Shown one piece after another: positions 15,701 to 29,200 of a DNA stretch of 64,000 nucleotides. The notes under the pieces were generated by a model. The model made no database searches. It had not been told where the DNA came from and worked only from the letters and a program-made list of their open reading frames with translations. How positions within the stretch are numbered: position 1 is the first letter of the stretch; the number at the start of each line of letters is the position of its first letter. This DNA is from Parapristionchus giblindavisi (lineage: Eukaryota > Nematoda > Chromadorea > Rhabditida > Diplogasteridae). Location: positions 558,001 to 622,000 of the forward strand of contig CALSFV010000002.1 in assembly GCA_943737045.1 (NCBI GenBank), given 5' to 3'. Made by a program: the position numbers and the translations under genes.

Positions 15701-17543
15701 AGCGGTCACACCGCATCTACATATGCCTAAGTGTATCCAGTATCGGGATCCACTAGGTTGAATTGCATGCAACGTGAGCATTTTGAGAACAGGGACACTA
15801 GATCTTACCGATTCGCCTTGACAACGGACATCCCTAAAAAGACTTATCTAACAGATACATCCCACCCCTGTGGGAAGAACCATCATCGATCGTCAGATCC
15901 ATTTGAAGAAGATGTTCAGCCTCATATCCGTTCCTTCAGGAATATTCTCTAGTACTCATGTCAGCATACTTTGAGTTTGATCATTTTCAGAATGCCTCCA
16001 TAATAACGTTCAGTCAACTCTTACGGTCACTCGTTAAACGATCTCTTTTTTCGACTGCGGCAGTAGGACATTTCCCTACATAGAGGCTCAATTACGACTC
16101 ATGCAGCGTTCCCTATATCCCCAGCTCATGAATCTTTGTCAGTAGATCAATATCTTGCTCTTCACTTTCTGTATATCACAGCCTATACTCCTCCACCTTG
16201 CGGATGAAGAATACAATGAGAATGATAGATTGGATGAAGCAGATAATAGATAGGAGAAAAAGCACTGTACTATCGCATATACAACGATAGAGACACTATA
16301 ATGAGAGAGCGCCACAGAGAAGCTAGAGAGTGGGCGAGAGAGCGTGGTGGTCAGAGAGTACTGGCTAGAGAGTAGGTGAGAGAGCGTGGCGATCAGAGAG
16401 AGTGCAGTACAGATATACACTACTATAACTCCAATGGACGGCCATTATTGTTCCTCTTTATGGGGCCATTCCCGACTGTATGAACATCGGAGGGGGAGAA
16501 GCGAGGATGAAAAGAAACGACTGTACGACTGTCTGAATCCATCTCGCTCCACCATAAACACACTTTTTATCTGTCTGTACCTTTCCCAATCCTGGCACAA
16601 ACGAACATTCTTATTGCTATTCTTATTCTCTATTCCATCATATTATACGTGAAAGGAAATGGGATGGCATGAGGGGAACATTGTGAAACTTTCCGCTCAG
16701 GTCACACAAGCCTAGGGGAGGATCGTTGGCAAAACGGCATACGTCTACCCTTGTGACGCCACGTTTGTCGAAAACCGTTCATCAACGTTTACGCATACGG
16801 CTTAAGAAGGCCGCAATATTTCTCGACCACTTCATGACATCCACACACCTCCATAACAACTCCAAATATCGAAGGATTTTCACGTCTCTATCTCTCTCTC
16901 ATCTCCGCACTTCTCTCTCTCTCTAGCTTCTCTGACTGCTCTCTTCAATTCCCCCACTCTCTCGCATCCACTATATAGATATCATACACAATACAATAGC
17001 ACTTTCATTCAGCAATATCTATCTCTGCTTCTATGCTTATCTCTTCCTCTCCCTCTCTCTCCCTCCTTCTCCCTCTATCATAGAATCTTCATCCATCTAT
17101 TGTTCAGATTCATAATGTGCTCTTTACGCATACAATTCAGAGCGCGAAAAGCCCCCACTCGACAGCTATACCAACACACATTAAGTACAGTACATCAAGA
17201 GGTGGAAATTGATCAAATCGATATTCGTTTGCAGTAGAAAATCAATATTATTAAATGAAAATATCGATAAAAATCCTCTCATTGCTTGAGTATGTAGCAA
17301 TAATGGTGAGAAAAATTTCTATTTTCAACCAACCCCTACCCCCAATATTGTTTAATATCACTCATATATAGTACTTCCCCAGCCATTTTCAAGCAACCTA
17401 AAATCCACGTACATCTTACTGAGCTCCTTCTTCGTCGAGACTGGCGGGAAGATGACAAACTGCTCGAGCGCCAGCCGAGTCTCTTCCGAGAGCGCCGCCA
17501 CCTCGTCCGACGCGGATACTCCCTCCGGACGAGCGATACGCGT
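181..17543 (-). CDS. SZT2: SZT2 exons 27-48
   Basis: Exons in order: 17413-17543, 13173-13281, 10407-10507, 9775-9896, 8075-8183, 7053-7129, 6349-6507, 6085-6140, 5926-6016, 5382-5449, 5180-5233, 5049-5095, 4711-4850, 4602-4645, 4310-4391, 3790-3933, 2979-3080, 1803-1858, 1665-1748, 1061-1147, 818-871, 181-273. Anchors are FVIFPPVST (exon 27), VIVQEMWIEPG (28), MMLSALFTIDKLLRMC (29) and LLPFHC (30). From exon 31 on, similarity to what I remember of the human protein is weak, and the exons are supported mainly by coding character, splice sites and phase. Exon 41 is acidic (SSDEDDDCYVP). For exon 42 I chose the donor at 3789/3788 rather than the nearby GTCAGT, because only that choice keeps exons 43 and 44 open and in phase. 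The gene runs on beyond position 1. Confidence 0.85.
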
Positions 17544-20500
17544 CTGTAATGATAGAGGAGGTTACGGTAGGTAAAGGTTACGGTAGGTCAAGCTTACGGT
17601 AGAGTATAACAGTTATGTAGATAATGGGTACGGTAAAGATAGAACTACGACACGTCGTCATTGTAGCCAAGCGCACGGTAGATATAGTGCGCAACAAAAT
17701 ACGTAAAAACGTTATGCTAATGTACAGCGGTAGATTGAAAGTTAATTGTAAAAAGAAAGATCGAAATGAATAATGATGCTATACTCTGTTATTTAAGGTG
17801 AATTTGATTAAAAAAACAAAAAGATTAGAATCGAATACCTATAGTGTAAGCTACACTCATAAGCAACGCGCGACGAGGAATCAACTGGTGTAGTACAATT
17901 GTCACTGCGCACATGACACTTTCACATACTGTCGGAATATAATAACCGCCACTGTCAACAGTGAATGTCGCAATCAACAAGCTCGCTGTCACCACTCCTA
18001 TGTCATTATTATTACCAGATATGTCATTGCTGCTTCTCTTATGAACTTTTGTATTTTATATGAGATCTCAAATATCCCAAACACAAGCCGCTGTCATAAG
18101 TGGCATGCAACGGGGAATCAACTGGTGTAGCAACTCATTCATGCTATTTTCACACCTCATTCGGAGTATTGTGATAGGTACTAATACTCGATAAAATCGC
18201 AGTCAGCATCCCTGTCTATCGAGTCCAATTACAGTAAATACGATACGATATCGCATAGGTGGGCGGGTGAAACGATTTCGTTTGCGCAAAAAATTGCCTT
18301 CCCACAGCCCTGTCTCGCAAAAATGGTTTCCAAATTTCCAACAAAGAAAATTCACAGTCAAATCTGCAAAAATAACATCCTTACGATCGCGAAAAATTTA
18401 TCAAATATCAAGAAGAGAAGGGACTCTCATAAGCGAGGTGCGACGGGGAATCAGCTGGTGCAGTACGGTTGTCACTGCTTTAATGCACACAGTGAGGTTA
18501 TTCGTCACTATCGCCACGGAATTTCGCAATCTATAGCCTGCCCACCTATGGGGATATAGCACAATGTTCGATCAAGAGCATGGTAAAGGCAGAATTACGC
18601 ATGCGCTCATTACAGATTACGACAAGGATGAGGTGTAGCAAAAATACAATACGTAGAGCTAGAATGAGAGCAAAGATCAATCGATAAACGATTTGATGAA
18701 TAAATTACACCTGATTGTGATATAAAAAGTTTCCACCAAGTCTATGGAACATTGAAATATCAAGAAGAGAAGGTACTGTCATAAACAGCGCGCGACGGGA
18801 AATCAACTGGTGCAGTACGGTTGTGACCACTCTCATGCCACTCTAGCGAGGTTCTCTGAACCTTGGTTTACCTGTTGCTGATGGTATCTGCCAGCAATTC
18901 GAAAAATTGGACATAGCTTCCGGCTCCTATCAACCAAAAATCAACCGGGGAAACGATGACCTTTCCTACTTGTTATATTATCAGGGGATGTCCATAGGTC
19001 GAATAGTTAGGTTACCGGTTTACAAAATGCGGTCATGTTTTTCGATTCTTGTGAAATTTTGGCACAAAATGCGGTCAGGCTTGGTACTTTGTAACATACT
19101 TTTCGACCTATGGGGATGTCAGTACAACACTCTCTCACACTGAGCTCGCTCCTCACCGTCACCACGGAATCTCGCAATCTACAGTCTCACTCTTATGTCA
19201 CTGTCAAATGACAAGCGACATGACAAACCACTTCTCGGTAACTGCACTGTCACAATAAAGAGTATCACTGTCACACTCAACACCGTCACTCCGCTCATGT
19301 TGCTGCCATTGTATTGTAGATATTTTCAAACCCTATAAAATAACTCAATAAAAATAAAATTAAAATTAAATTAAAATAAAAAAATTAAAATAATATGATA
19401 TATTAGGTATCCTCAATGTGCATTTTCTTAATGCATGTAAAAATAATTAAAAATCTAGATCGCACGCTATTATCATAAGTGACGTGCAACGAGGAATCAA
19501 CTGGTGGCAGCAGTCTGGTGCAGTATCACTGCCACATCCCTCATACCTGATATCTAACGCTGTCAGCAACGAATTTGGCATTCAACAATCATGCCGTCGT
19601 TCCTCATATGCTAATTTCGCCGTAGATGCACCAAGTGTCTAATTGAAAATATACTACCCGCTCTATTGATGCATCAAATGCGCCCCCCCCCCTCCCCTAA
19701 ATGGAATAAATCAACTGGCAGTCACTTCAATCATCTCAATTGCACACACTGTCACAATCATTCCATTGCCACTTTCACGACGGATTCTCACAATCAATAA
19801 TCCGATCTTATGTCATTGTCAAACGACAAATGAGAAGACATGTCGTTGTCATAGCAATCCAATTGTTGCAATGAGACATTATTTATTGTGATTACAGCAT
19901 AATCACAATAAATAATGTCTCATTTAATGATGTCACTACTCACATGATGATTCCATTAGGTCCATTATGTAATCACTTTGATATATAAAGCTTGATCAAT
20001 GAGCATTTTGGCACTATATGAGTTGCACTCATCAAATATCAAGAATATAATTAAAATAAAATGGTAATAAACGACGCGCAACGGGGAATCAACTGGTGTA
20101 GTACTATTGTCATTATGAAAAAAAATACGTTTAAGTGAAATTTTTGAATAAAAACGTTAACGCTGCCTGTAAAATTAACCATTTTTCGTTCGGATGCCCC
20201 CTGTAGAATCGAGTACTCCAGATACCCCGCCCACGTATGATCCACTCTAATGTCATTGGCAAATGATAAATGAGAAGACATGCCATTGTCATAGCTGCAT
20301 TATCAGAATCAATGTCACACTAAATCCTCTCAAGATGCAACCACTATATTGTAGATATATTCACAACCGCTAAAATCACTCTGATACATCACGTTTCCTC
20401 AACGGTGTGGAGTCCAGACGTAGCGGCCGAAACATCATGAAGCAGAATATCTACTGGTATTGCTAAACCTTTCCAAGGCATACTCTTACAGCTCATGCAG

Positions 20501-23215
20501 AACATAAATTTGTACATTCTAATGATTTAAATTAATGTGTATTTTGGAAAAATTGAGATCATCAAATGCCAAGAACGGGATCTACTATCAAAAACAATGT
20601 GCGACGGGCAATCAACTGGTGCAGTACTATTAAAGGGAGAGCCACTTAAAGTCTACTTAAACTACGTCACAGACTTTAAGTAGACTTTACGTAAACTTTA
20701 AGTGAAAGAACATTTGACGAAATGCATTACAGTATACCACACCACTTTAAGTAGACTTACGTCTCACTTTAAGTTTACTTAAAGTCTACTTAAAGTGGGA
20801 AAGTTTAAGTAGACTTTAAGTGGCAAAATACCAGAGAGTGGCCTCTCTCAATGGTCTCTTCATTGCGCACACTATTTCTCTGCTCCCTAATACCAACAGA
20901 GCGTAGAGCGTTGAAGAGACCGTTGACAAAGGTTTCAGCACCTTTAGCACGACTCTTATGCTGTTGCCATAAAATTACATGGATTGTCCCTCTCGATATT
21001 ATCACTAGTTTGTACATCTATTAGCATTATAAACTTAATTGCTAGTCTAAAGATGGACTTCTAATCAACACATTTGGCAAGACCCAAACCGTCTATCTCC
21101 TATATCTTCACTGAGTAACAGTCAACGCGTCCACTGTTGCCACAAGTCTTATGTCAACATTTACATATTTAAGTCCGACACTTAAGTCTTACATTAGGCT
21201 TAAGTTTAAGCGTTAAGTTAAAGTGCAAAGTCATACCTGTCTACCGAGTCCGGCGATGCCGTTACGCAGCCACACGAGATCGTAACCGAGTGCGAGACGA
21301 CGTCTGAGGATGGGACAAATTAAAATAAATTAACAAATTATAATAATAAATATTAATAAACAATTAAGATAAATTAAATTAAGAAAAACTAAATTAATTA
21401 AATTGAAATGGATCATAACAAATATGCACATGTACTGGTAGAATTGGATATTTATTTATTTATTTTATTATATTATTATTTTATTTTATTATGTTGTAAC
21501 ACAAATCTATCTAAATGACGCTTAAAATCAAATCAAAACGTTAGTGTGTTTGCTCTTTAGGCAATATTCTGAAGCGCGAAATCAGCATGAACATAACGGA
21601 AATCTGCTAGCATTGGTCGAAAATTGCGTTAGAAACTACGACGCATAGGTGGGCACGCTGGGGGAAAGGCTGTGCGCAAACCGGGGAATTGTAGGGCAAA
21701 GCTATGCGCATGGGCATTTTTTAGCATATTTGACTGGAAATTTTCCAATTTTTGCGAGGGAAAGCTATGCGCAAGGCCCCGCAAGGGAAGGCAATGCTGT
21801 GCGCAAAAAGAATTCGTTTTCATGCGCCCACCTATGCTACGACGGCTGGCCGTATTTTTGGGATTTTTCTGGAAACGTAGCCGCATTTTGAAAGTCTGCA
21901 ACGCAGCTATTCCACCAATGACATACAGTCTACAGTACGCTACTCACCTCATCATCATCTCTGCAAAGTACGAGGCGACTTTGGGCGGTAGATCACCGCC
22001 TCGATCGCCAAACATCGACGCCATCTTCCAGATCACACGTCTGCAAATCAATAATCAGTAATAATCAATAATCAATAATAACCAATAATTAGCAATACAG
22101 TTTACAAATAACAATCGAAATTAGCAACTATCATCTCAATCGCTGTGACGAAGTGTCTTCAAGCGAGGTCTAACTTAGTTATTGCTTAATTTTTTCATCT
22201 AATGCAATCAATAATTTGACGTTTTCCCCGCCAAGGCATCCCCGCAAAACAATCTCTTAAAAATAAACAAACAAAGATCTAGATATATTCGCACCTACAG
22301 TAATCATACCACATCTACAACTAAAGTTAGGCATATTCTCCGATACCGTAATCCACCTAAAAATCTACCATAACCCGTTCGTCGCCAACCGTACCTCGCT
22401 TGCAGATACTTGGCCAGCGCATTGTGCTCGGACACGGAGGGAATGGCATCGGACGAGGAGGGCAGGGCGATCATTGAGTGGATGTCACGAGGAAGAGCCT
22501 GATATTGATTTATTGATTTAAAAAAAAACTACGTTTATTTTTTATAATAATAATATTATTATAATAACATTTATTCCTTCAATTGAACGCATAAATCTTT
22601 TTGAAGACTATCCGGACGGGCGGATTCTCGCCTCATGATTTGGATAGATACCAATGCGCATACGGCTTTTCAATAGTTAATAGTTCGATCGTTGCTTACT
22701 TTATAAGTGATGAGCATTCTCTCGATCGGCCTGCTAACGATGGTAAGTGCGCAGATACGAGCCTGAAAGAAAAACACATTATTGAAAATTTAAATTTTCA
22801 AAAACAAAAAATAAATTACACCAGCCTCCTTGTCATATTAATGTGGCCAATTACGATGCACATCTCATTTCTTGGCATATTAAATAATGCAAGATCAATA
22901 AAATTAAATATATAGAAAAAAAACCATATTTAAGTATTGAATATAATAATAATAATTGTTATCATTATTAAAATGAATATTACATCATCAATGTCAGCTC
23001 GTCCTTCGAGATCAGCGGACACGATGTGCAGCTCCATTAGACCCTCCGAGAGATGACGCATGATCTACAAAAATCAATAATCAATTCATACAAATCAATA
23101 AGCCGATATTTTCCTGCAGAATTGATTCTCTCCAGCATTTGTCAGTAAAATTTATTCCAGAAAACAAGACCACAACAATCATTATCTTTAATTAATTAAT
23201 TAATAATAAAAATGA

Positions 23216-23257
<42 letters not shown>

Positions 23258-26200
23258 ACAAAGTACCTCAACTCGTCGATGATTGGTCATGCCTCCGATG
23301 AATGAGACACGAAGGGTGATGAGGGGAGGCGAGCCCGTGATGCGCAGAACGTAGAACTGACGCGGTGGAATACCCGGACATCTGAGATCAAAGATCAAAG
23401 ATCAAAAGATTCAAATTCCGAGCTAAGATATTATAAATAAAGGATCACTGCGCAAATATTAAATATACAAGCTCAGAGATCAATCATTAGAGATCAAAGA
23501 TGAACGCGGATCGCATCCCTGAGATAAAAAATTCGAATAATTAAGTTCCAAAGAGTAGATATTTTAAAAATGACAGATATCAAATTAGCAGAATAAAGAT
23601 TTTTCCACAGTAGAACAACTACTCATGCACCCATCAAATCGCAAAGCATACGATATAATCGGCGTGCGACGGGGAATCAACTGGCGCAGTAAACTGATCA
23701 TTCTCATAGCAATAAAATGACTAGAGATCAAAGAACAATCGTTACTTACTCATCGACGAACGTCACGTAGATTTGCTCGTGCAGCAAGCAGAAAGACGAC
23801 TCCTGCAAAGATAAAAGATCAATGATCAGAGATCTTCAATCCTCAAGTAGGAGCTACCGTATGACCGAGACAAGACCAAACCATCCCCGTTGAATAGTCA
23901 AAAACTACCGTACATTGTAAACTAAACCATCGACTACGGTATATACCAAACGATCGTTACAGAATAACGATTACATCATCAGCACTACCGATAGGTCAGA
24001 GAAAAGGTCCAAATGACAGGTGTCCCAGTCAAAATTTCGAAAGAACTTACTGGTGCCCCACGCCAATTACATCGTTTCATTCATTGTGTTTGCCTATTTC
24101 TCACCCCCAAAATGCCAACAAAAAATATCTGCACCAAAGGTGGCAATAATCCTCCTGGAGGATCGAGGATACCCTTCCCACGAGAGCGCTCAGCGCTGTC
24201 TACAGTATACCACGGTCAGGAACTGACGCGTGATATTCAGGGATCCTCGACAGTCTACCATATACCGTAATCTAGCCCATATCGTAATCTACCGTATACC
24301 TTGGTGAGGAATTCATGCATGATATTGAGCGATCTGCGGAAGTCAATGGGCTCATCGGGACGCGTGAATATCCGTATCAGCCTCGAGGTGGGCGTGATCA
24401 GAAGTCGAATCTGGTGGGTGTGCGTCCACTTTTGCCTGCCACCAATCGATATTATTATTATTAATATTATTATTATTATTATCGTAAGATATCCAACCAT
24501 ACAGTAGCAATATTCATCTTTGATCTTTATACGCATTTTGCGTTTTTTTTTTCTGCAAAGCCATTTCCATTAAACCCCCTTTCATCCATTCAGTCTATCA
24601 TAACTAAAGCGAAACATGAAAACAACCGGGTGAATCAACTACTTTTCACTTATGTCAATCAAAACGTCTTCAAGCCCCGCCTTACTTCCCAAATTAATAA
24701 TAATTATAATAATAGTAATAATTTTTATCTTTAACGATAAATAGAGAGGTGAAAGAGAGAAAATAAAATAAAATAAATTAAAATAATGGAATGAGGCCCT
24801 TAAAATGGTATTCGTACCAGATTCGCTCTTCGACATCGATCAACTGACACCAGAACTTGTCGAAGCGAGGCCTCGTGTAGAACTCCTCGCTGCAACGGAA
24901 ATGCCATTAAAGGCACAGCCCGTGCTAAATTTACTCTCCGCTTTGACCACACTCTCTCGTAGACAAAGAATGCGAGAATGTTACCGGAGCGGAGAGTAAA
25001 ATTAGCTAGCAATGTATCATTCTATTTTGTTGTTTTGCGTGCTCTCAAAGAGATCAACCCGGTAACTTGGTGAAAGTTATTAAATACTCTAAATCTTGAA
25101 TTTTCGAAATTCAACGAAAAATCCCACAAAACTGTAATTTTATTCGTATAAACTCAACAACAAAAACGTATCACTCACTCATACTCCAGCTTGGTGGGCG
25201 GTGGATCTTCCGCTCTGAACAGGCCAATCGCGCAATGCGTCAGTCCCTCCGGGATGGTGTAGTAGGCACGCTGTGTGTAGAACGAGTGCAGATGCGTCAG
25301 TATGCGATCCGACTCCACGATACTGTAAGTGTGTACGGTATGCATAAAGGGAACTGTAGTATAAAATAAAACAGCATTGTGTAGAGTGCAAGATACGGTG
25401 GCCAGGAATCATACATTTTCGGCGTCCTCACAGGATGTTTTAAAGTAAAATCGTTATTTTTCGCATAATTTGTAATTTTTCATATCAAAATGAGACTTAT
25501 ATGAGACTTATGAGATGAGAATATGAGAATGAGACTTATAGTGGGTCGATCATCGGAGTATGAGAGTATGAAAAATCACACTCCGAGCTAATTTCAAACT
25601 CACCGCTCTGGTCTGTCCCTCTCTGCTTCCTTGGTCTACGAGGAGCGTTGTCAGAGCGGAGAGTATAATTAGCGAAAAATACGAATTTTCCGTACCGCTG
25701 GTGCTAATTGCCGGATGGCGATCCGGATTGATCACACACTACACATATATCAATGCACAACATACCCGTCGACAATGTATCGATACGCCCTGACCGCCTT
25801 CTGTCGAGTGGGATTGACCGTAGTCGGAGAGGCGATCAGTTCATGGAGAACGTTGTAGGGTGCGATCAGGGTGACCTCGGCCTTCAGCGATGTACTGTAA
25901 TCCATCAATAATCACTGATACGGTAATCTATCAATAACCATGGATACTGTAAATCAATAATAACTGATATACCAATCAATCAATCAATCAATCAATAATC
26001 AATAAATATATTGCAAATTAGTAATAACCGTTGATACAGAAAGTTTTAATTTCTCCTTGTGCAAATTTTCTTCATTTAAATCGTTTTTCCTTGTTGAAAC
26101 ATCCTTATGCTGATAAATAAATTAATAAATCGATCAATAATCATTGATACTGAAATCGATATTTATAGTCACGATAAATTACGCTTGATTTACATATCTA

Positions 26201-29200
26201 TTCACTAGCTCCATTCCCTTGGTAGAGAGTAGACAAGGAAGAGGAGCGCGCAAGATTGAACCCTGCCGATTCTAGTCTCACTCTCCCTCTATTCAAGCAA
26301 CATCTCATTTCATTTTGGTTGTATGGTCTTCTTACTCCTCAAAATATTAATCTTGTCAGCATATTAATATATGCAGAGGGAGCCAAACATTGCTCCTTAC
26401 TCACAAAAAGGAGTGGGGACTCAAAGATTGGCTCGATTATCTCGATGAAATAGGTGAGTACAGTACATAGTTATTTATAGTTGAGAGAAAATAGAACACT
26501 ACTCTACTTTATCGCGAAGAGAAAAAATTGCGCATTTGATCCCTGCAGTTTCTCGTTTCTCTCTTCCCATACAAGAACAGCGTCTCGCTTAATAAGTTGG
26601 TACCACTACACCATCCAACCACTCACCGTTTCTTGTACCGCAGCGAGCCCGCAGCTGTGATGGTGTACTCGAGGCAGACCAGCTGACGAATCGGAAGGAT
26701 CATCACTATGACCGTCTTGCCGCCACCATCGCGAATCTGCGAGATCGGTATGAGAGATCAAAGATCAGACTACAATCTGGAGAAGAGGGCGAGAGATCGG
26801 AGGTCAAACTACACTCCACAGATCAAGATGCATAGCATCCATTCATTCATAATTATTATTATTGGTATCAGTAATGTGACCACAGGGTGAAAGATCAAAG
26901 ATCACAAAATCATCATACATAGTACCATCTACAATTTTGCGTTCATATGAAACAAGGAGAACAAAGATCAACCTACCACATCAAAGATCAAAGATCATCT
27001 CACCTCCTTGATCGTGTATCCCTCGCGCAGGCGCACATACATGAGATCTCGAATGGAGCAATCGTAGTTGAGACGAGACTCGCGATGACGACGAATGTCA
27101 CTATAAAAAAAACAAATCAATCAATAAATCAATAACCGAATATTCAAATCAATCAATAAATCTCCCCTCACACCCCGCCCCACTTTTCTCACTCCAAATG
27201 TTCTGATTTACTTGTCGTTTCAAATGTTGTCACATCTTTTTGATGCCTTATAAGTTAAATTAAATACCAACTAATCAAAATCAATCAATAAATCAATAAC
27301 GGGATAATCAAATGAATCATTAACCAACTAATCAAATGAATCAATAACCGAATAATCAAATCAAATCAATAACCGAATAATCAAGTCAATCAATAAATCA
27401 ATAACCGAATAATCAAATCAAATCAATCAATAAATCTTCCTCACTTCATGTACATCTCCGCGAACATCTCGTTGACCTCTCGCACAATCGACAGAATGTG
27501 CGTGTTCCGCTGCAGAGCCTTCTCGAACCACCAACACAGGAGCTGCCTGCAAGGATCAATCAATCGATCAATCAATACATTCAATCAATCAACATATCTA
27601 TCTATCTATCTATCGATCGATCAATAAATAAGTAAATATTTTTGTGAAGAACCTGAGAACCCATCAGCAATCAAAAGTGAAATGTATCATAGAAGAGACA
27701 TTTGTGAAACACCAATCTCCCTATAATTTCTTGCATTTTCCTTTCGCGGTACTCAACGCTTCACACTTTCCCTATCCCCTGTTACCCTTTTCCAGTGATA
27801 TTTTATGAATAAATATTTGATGGAATAAATAAATAAATAAAATAAAATAATTAAAATATAAAGACCACGGACCTCTGGTACGAGTTGACACCCTTGGTGG
27901 AGTCTGCCGTGATGCACTTGCAGTTGGGCATGTACGCGCCGAAAGTGGCCACGGCGAGGAAGTGGAAGAGCTCACACGAGGCGACGTGGCCGAATGACGG
28001 CTCGGAGCGCACGCGACCTTGTACCTCAAAAAATATGCTAAAAATAAAAATATGATTTCCGAAACATGGTGAGTCGATTCAGAAAAATCGCTATTTTTCG
28101 CACAAAAATGAACCTTATATAGAGTGGGTCGACGATCTTCGCGTTATGATGGTATGAAAATGTATGATATAGTATCCACAAGTCCGGTCCGCGAGTGACC
28201 AATATTCCATGCATGAGTGTAAAAGAGGCTCGACTTATGGATCGGAGAACATACATTTTCATACCCTAGCAATGCGAGAATTGGTCCACTATATATGGCA
28301 CATTTTAGGGTACTTGATGCGAAATGTAGCTAAAAATGACTATTTTTGTGTGAAAATTAACGAATTTTCTAAATTGAGCGACCATATTTCGAAAATCGAC
28401 CCACTTTATAAAAATAACGGCAAGGGTACGCAAAATGTATGATCGGAGAACCATCCAGGAACCGGAAAACCAACCAGCGTCAGCCAAACCAGGGTCCAGG
28501 TCATACATTTTCGGTACCCTCGCCGTCTATTTTTATATAGTGGGTCAATTCGCGAAATAGGGTGAGTTGATTCACAAAATTCGCTATTTTCGCATAAAAA
28601 TCGTCATTTTTAGCATGGGTCACATTGGCGGATATACGCAATGCTAACTAATTGGTAACGCTTCGAAACTTGAAACTTCCGGGCAAAAACACATCAGCAT
28701 GAAAAATAGCAGAACGGCATAGGTGGGCACGCTGGGGGAAAGGCTGTGCGCAAACCGGGGAAGGGTGAAGCAAGGCTGTGCGCATGGCTATTTTTTCACG
28801 AATTCGACTGAAAATTGTCCGATTTTTGCGAGGAAAGGCTATGCGCAAGTCCCCCATGGGAAGGCAAGGCTGTGCGCAAAAATTATTCGTTTTCACGCGC
28901 CCACCTATGCTGAACGGACTCGCTTCCCCCGCTGGATTCACGTGCCAGCACGCTCCCAAGATCGAATGCGCAAGGGCAGATAATGATAATGAATCTCCTG
29001 ATCCTCTAGCACATTTTACCTAGCCATAGGTGGGCGCGTGAAAATGAATTCTTTTTGCACACAGCCCTGCCTTCTATTGTGGGGCCTAGCGCATAGCTTT
29101 GCCTCACAAAAATTGGAAAATGTTCAGTAAAATCTGCAAAAAAATGCCATGCGCGTAGCCTTGCCTTACAATTCCCCGGTTTGCGCACAGCCTTTCCCCC

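Larger units (their letters stand above)
13282..17412. other. SZT2 intron 27 (4.1 kb), no clear gene
   Basis: Holds a family F hairpin (13917-14015), a tandem GACCATCTTTCTGGTCTTTC repeat (about 13769-13845), pyrimidine- and purine-rich tracts (14,340-15,200 and 16,300-17,090), and otherwise unassigned sequence. Confidence 0.55.
17860..20640 (+). repeat. Family H cluster: degenerate repeats around GGGGAATCAACTGGTG
   Basis: At least seven copies of a segment whose core is CGACGGGGAATCAACTGG, preceded by CATAAGC and followed by CAGTAC..TTGTCACTG. They occur near 17868, 18097, 18428, 18780, 19476, 20067 and 20588; further copies are at 23660 and 29886. Spacing varies from 230 to 700 bp. No gene is seen in this intron. 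Confidence 0.75.

Noticed and set aside
24013..24270. Plus-strand frame overlapping SZT2 introns
   Set aside because: No splice context in phase and no recognisable domain; it lies in intron sequence between two well-supported SZT2 exons.
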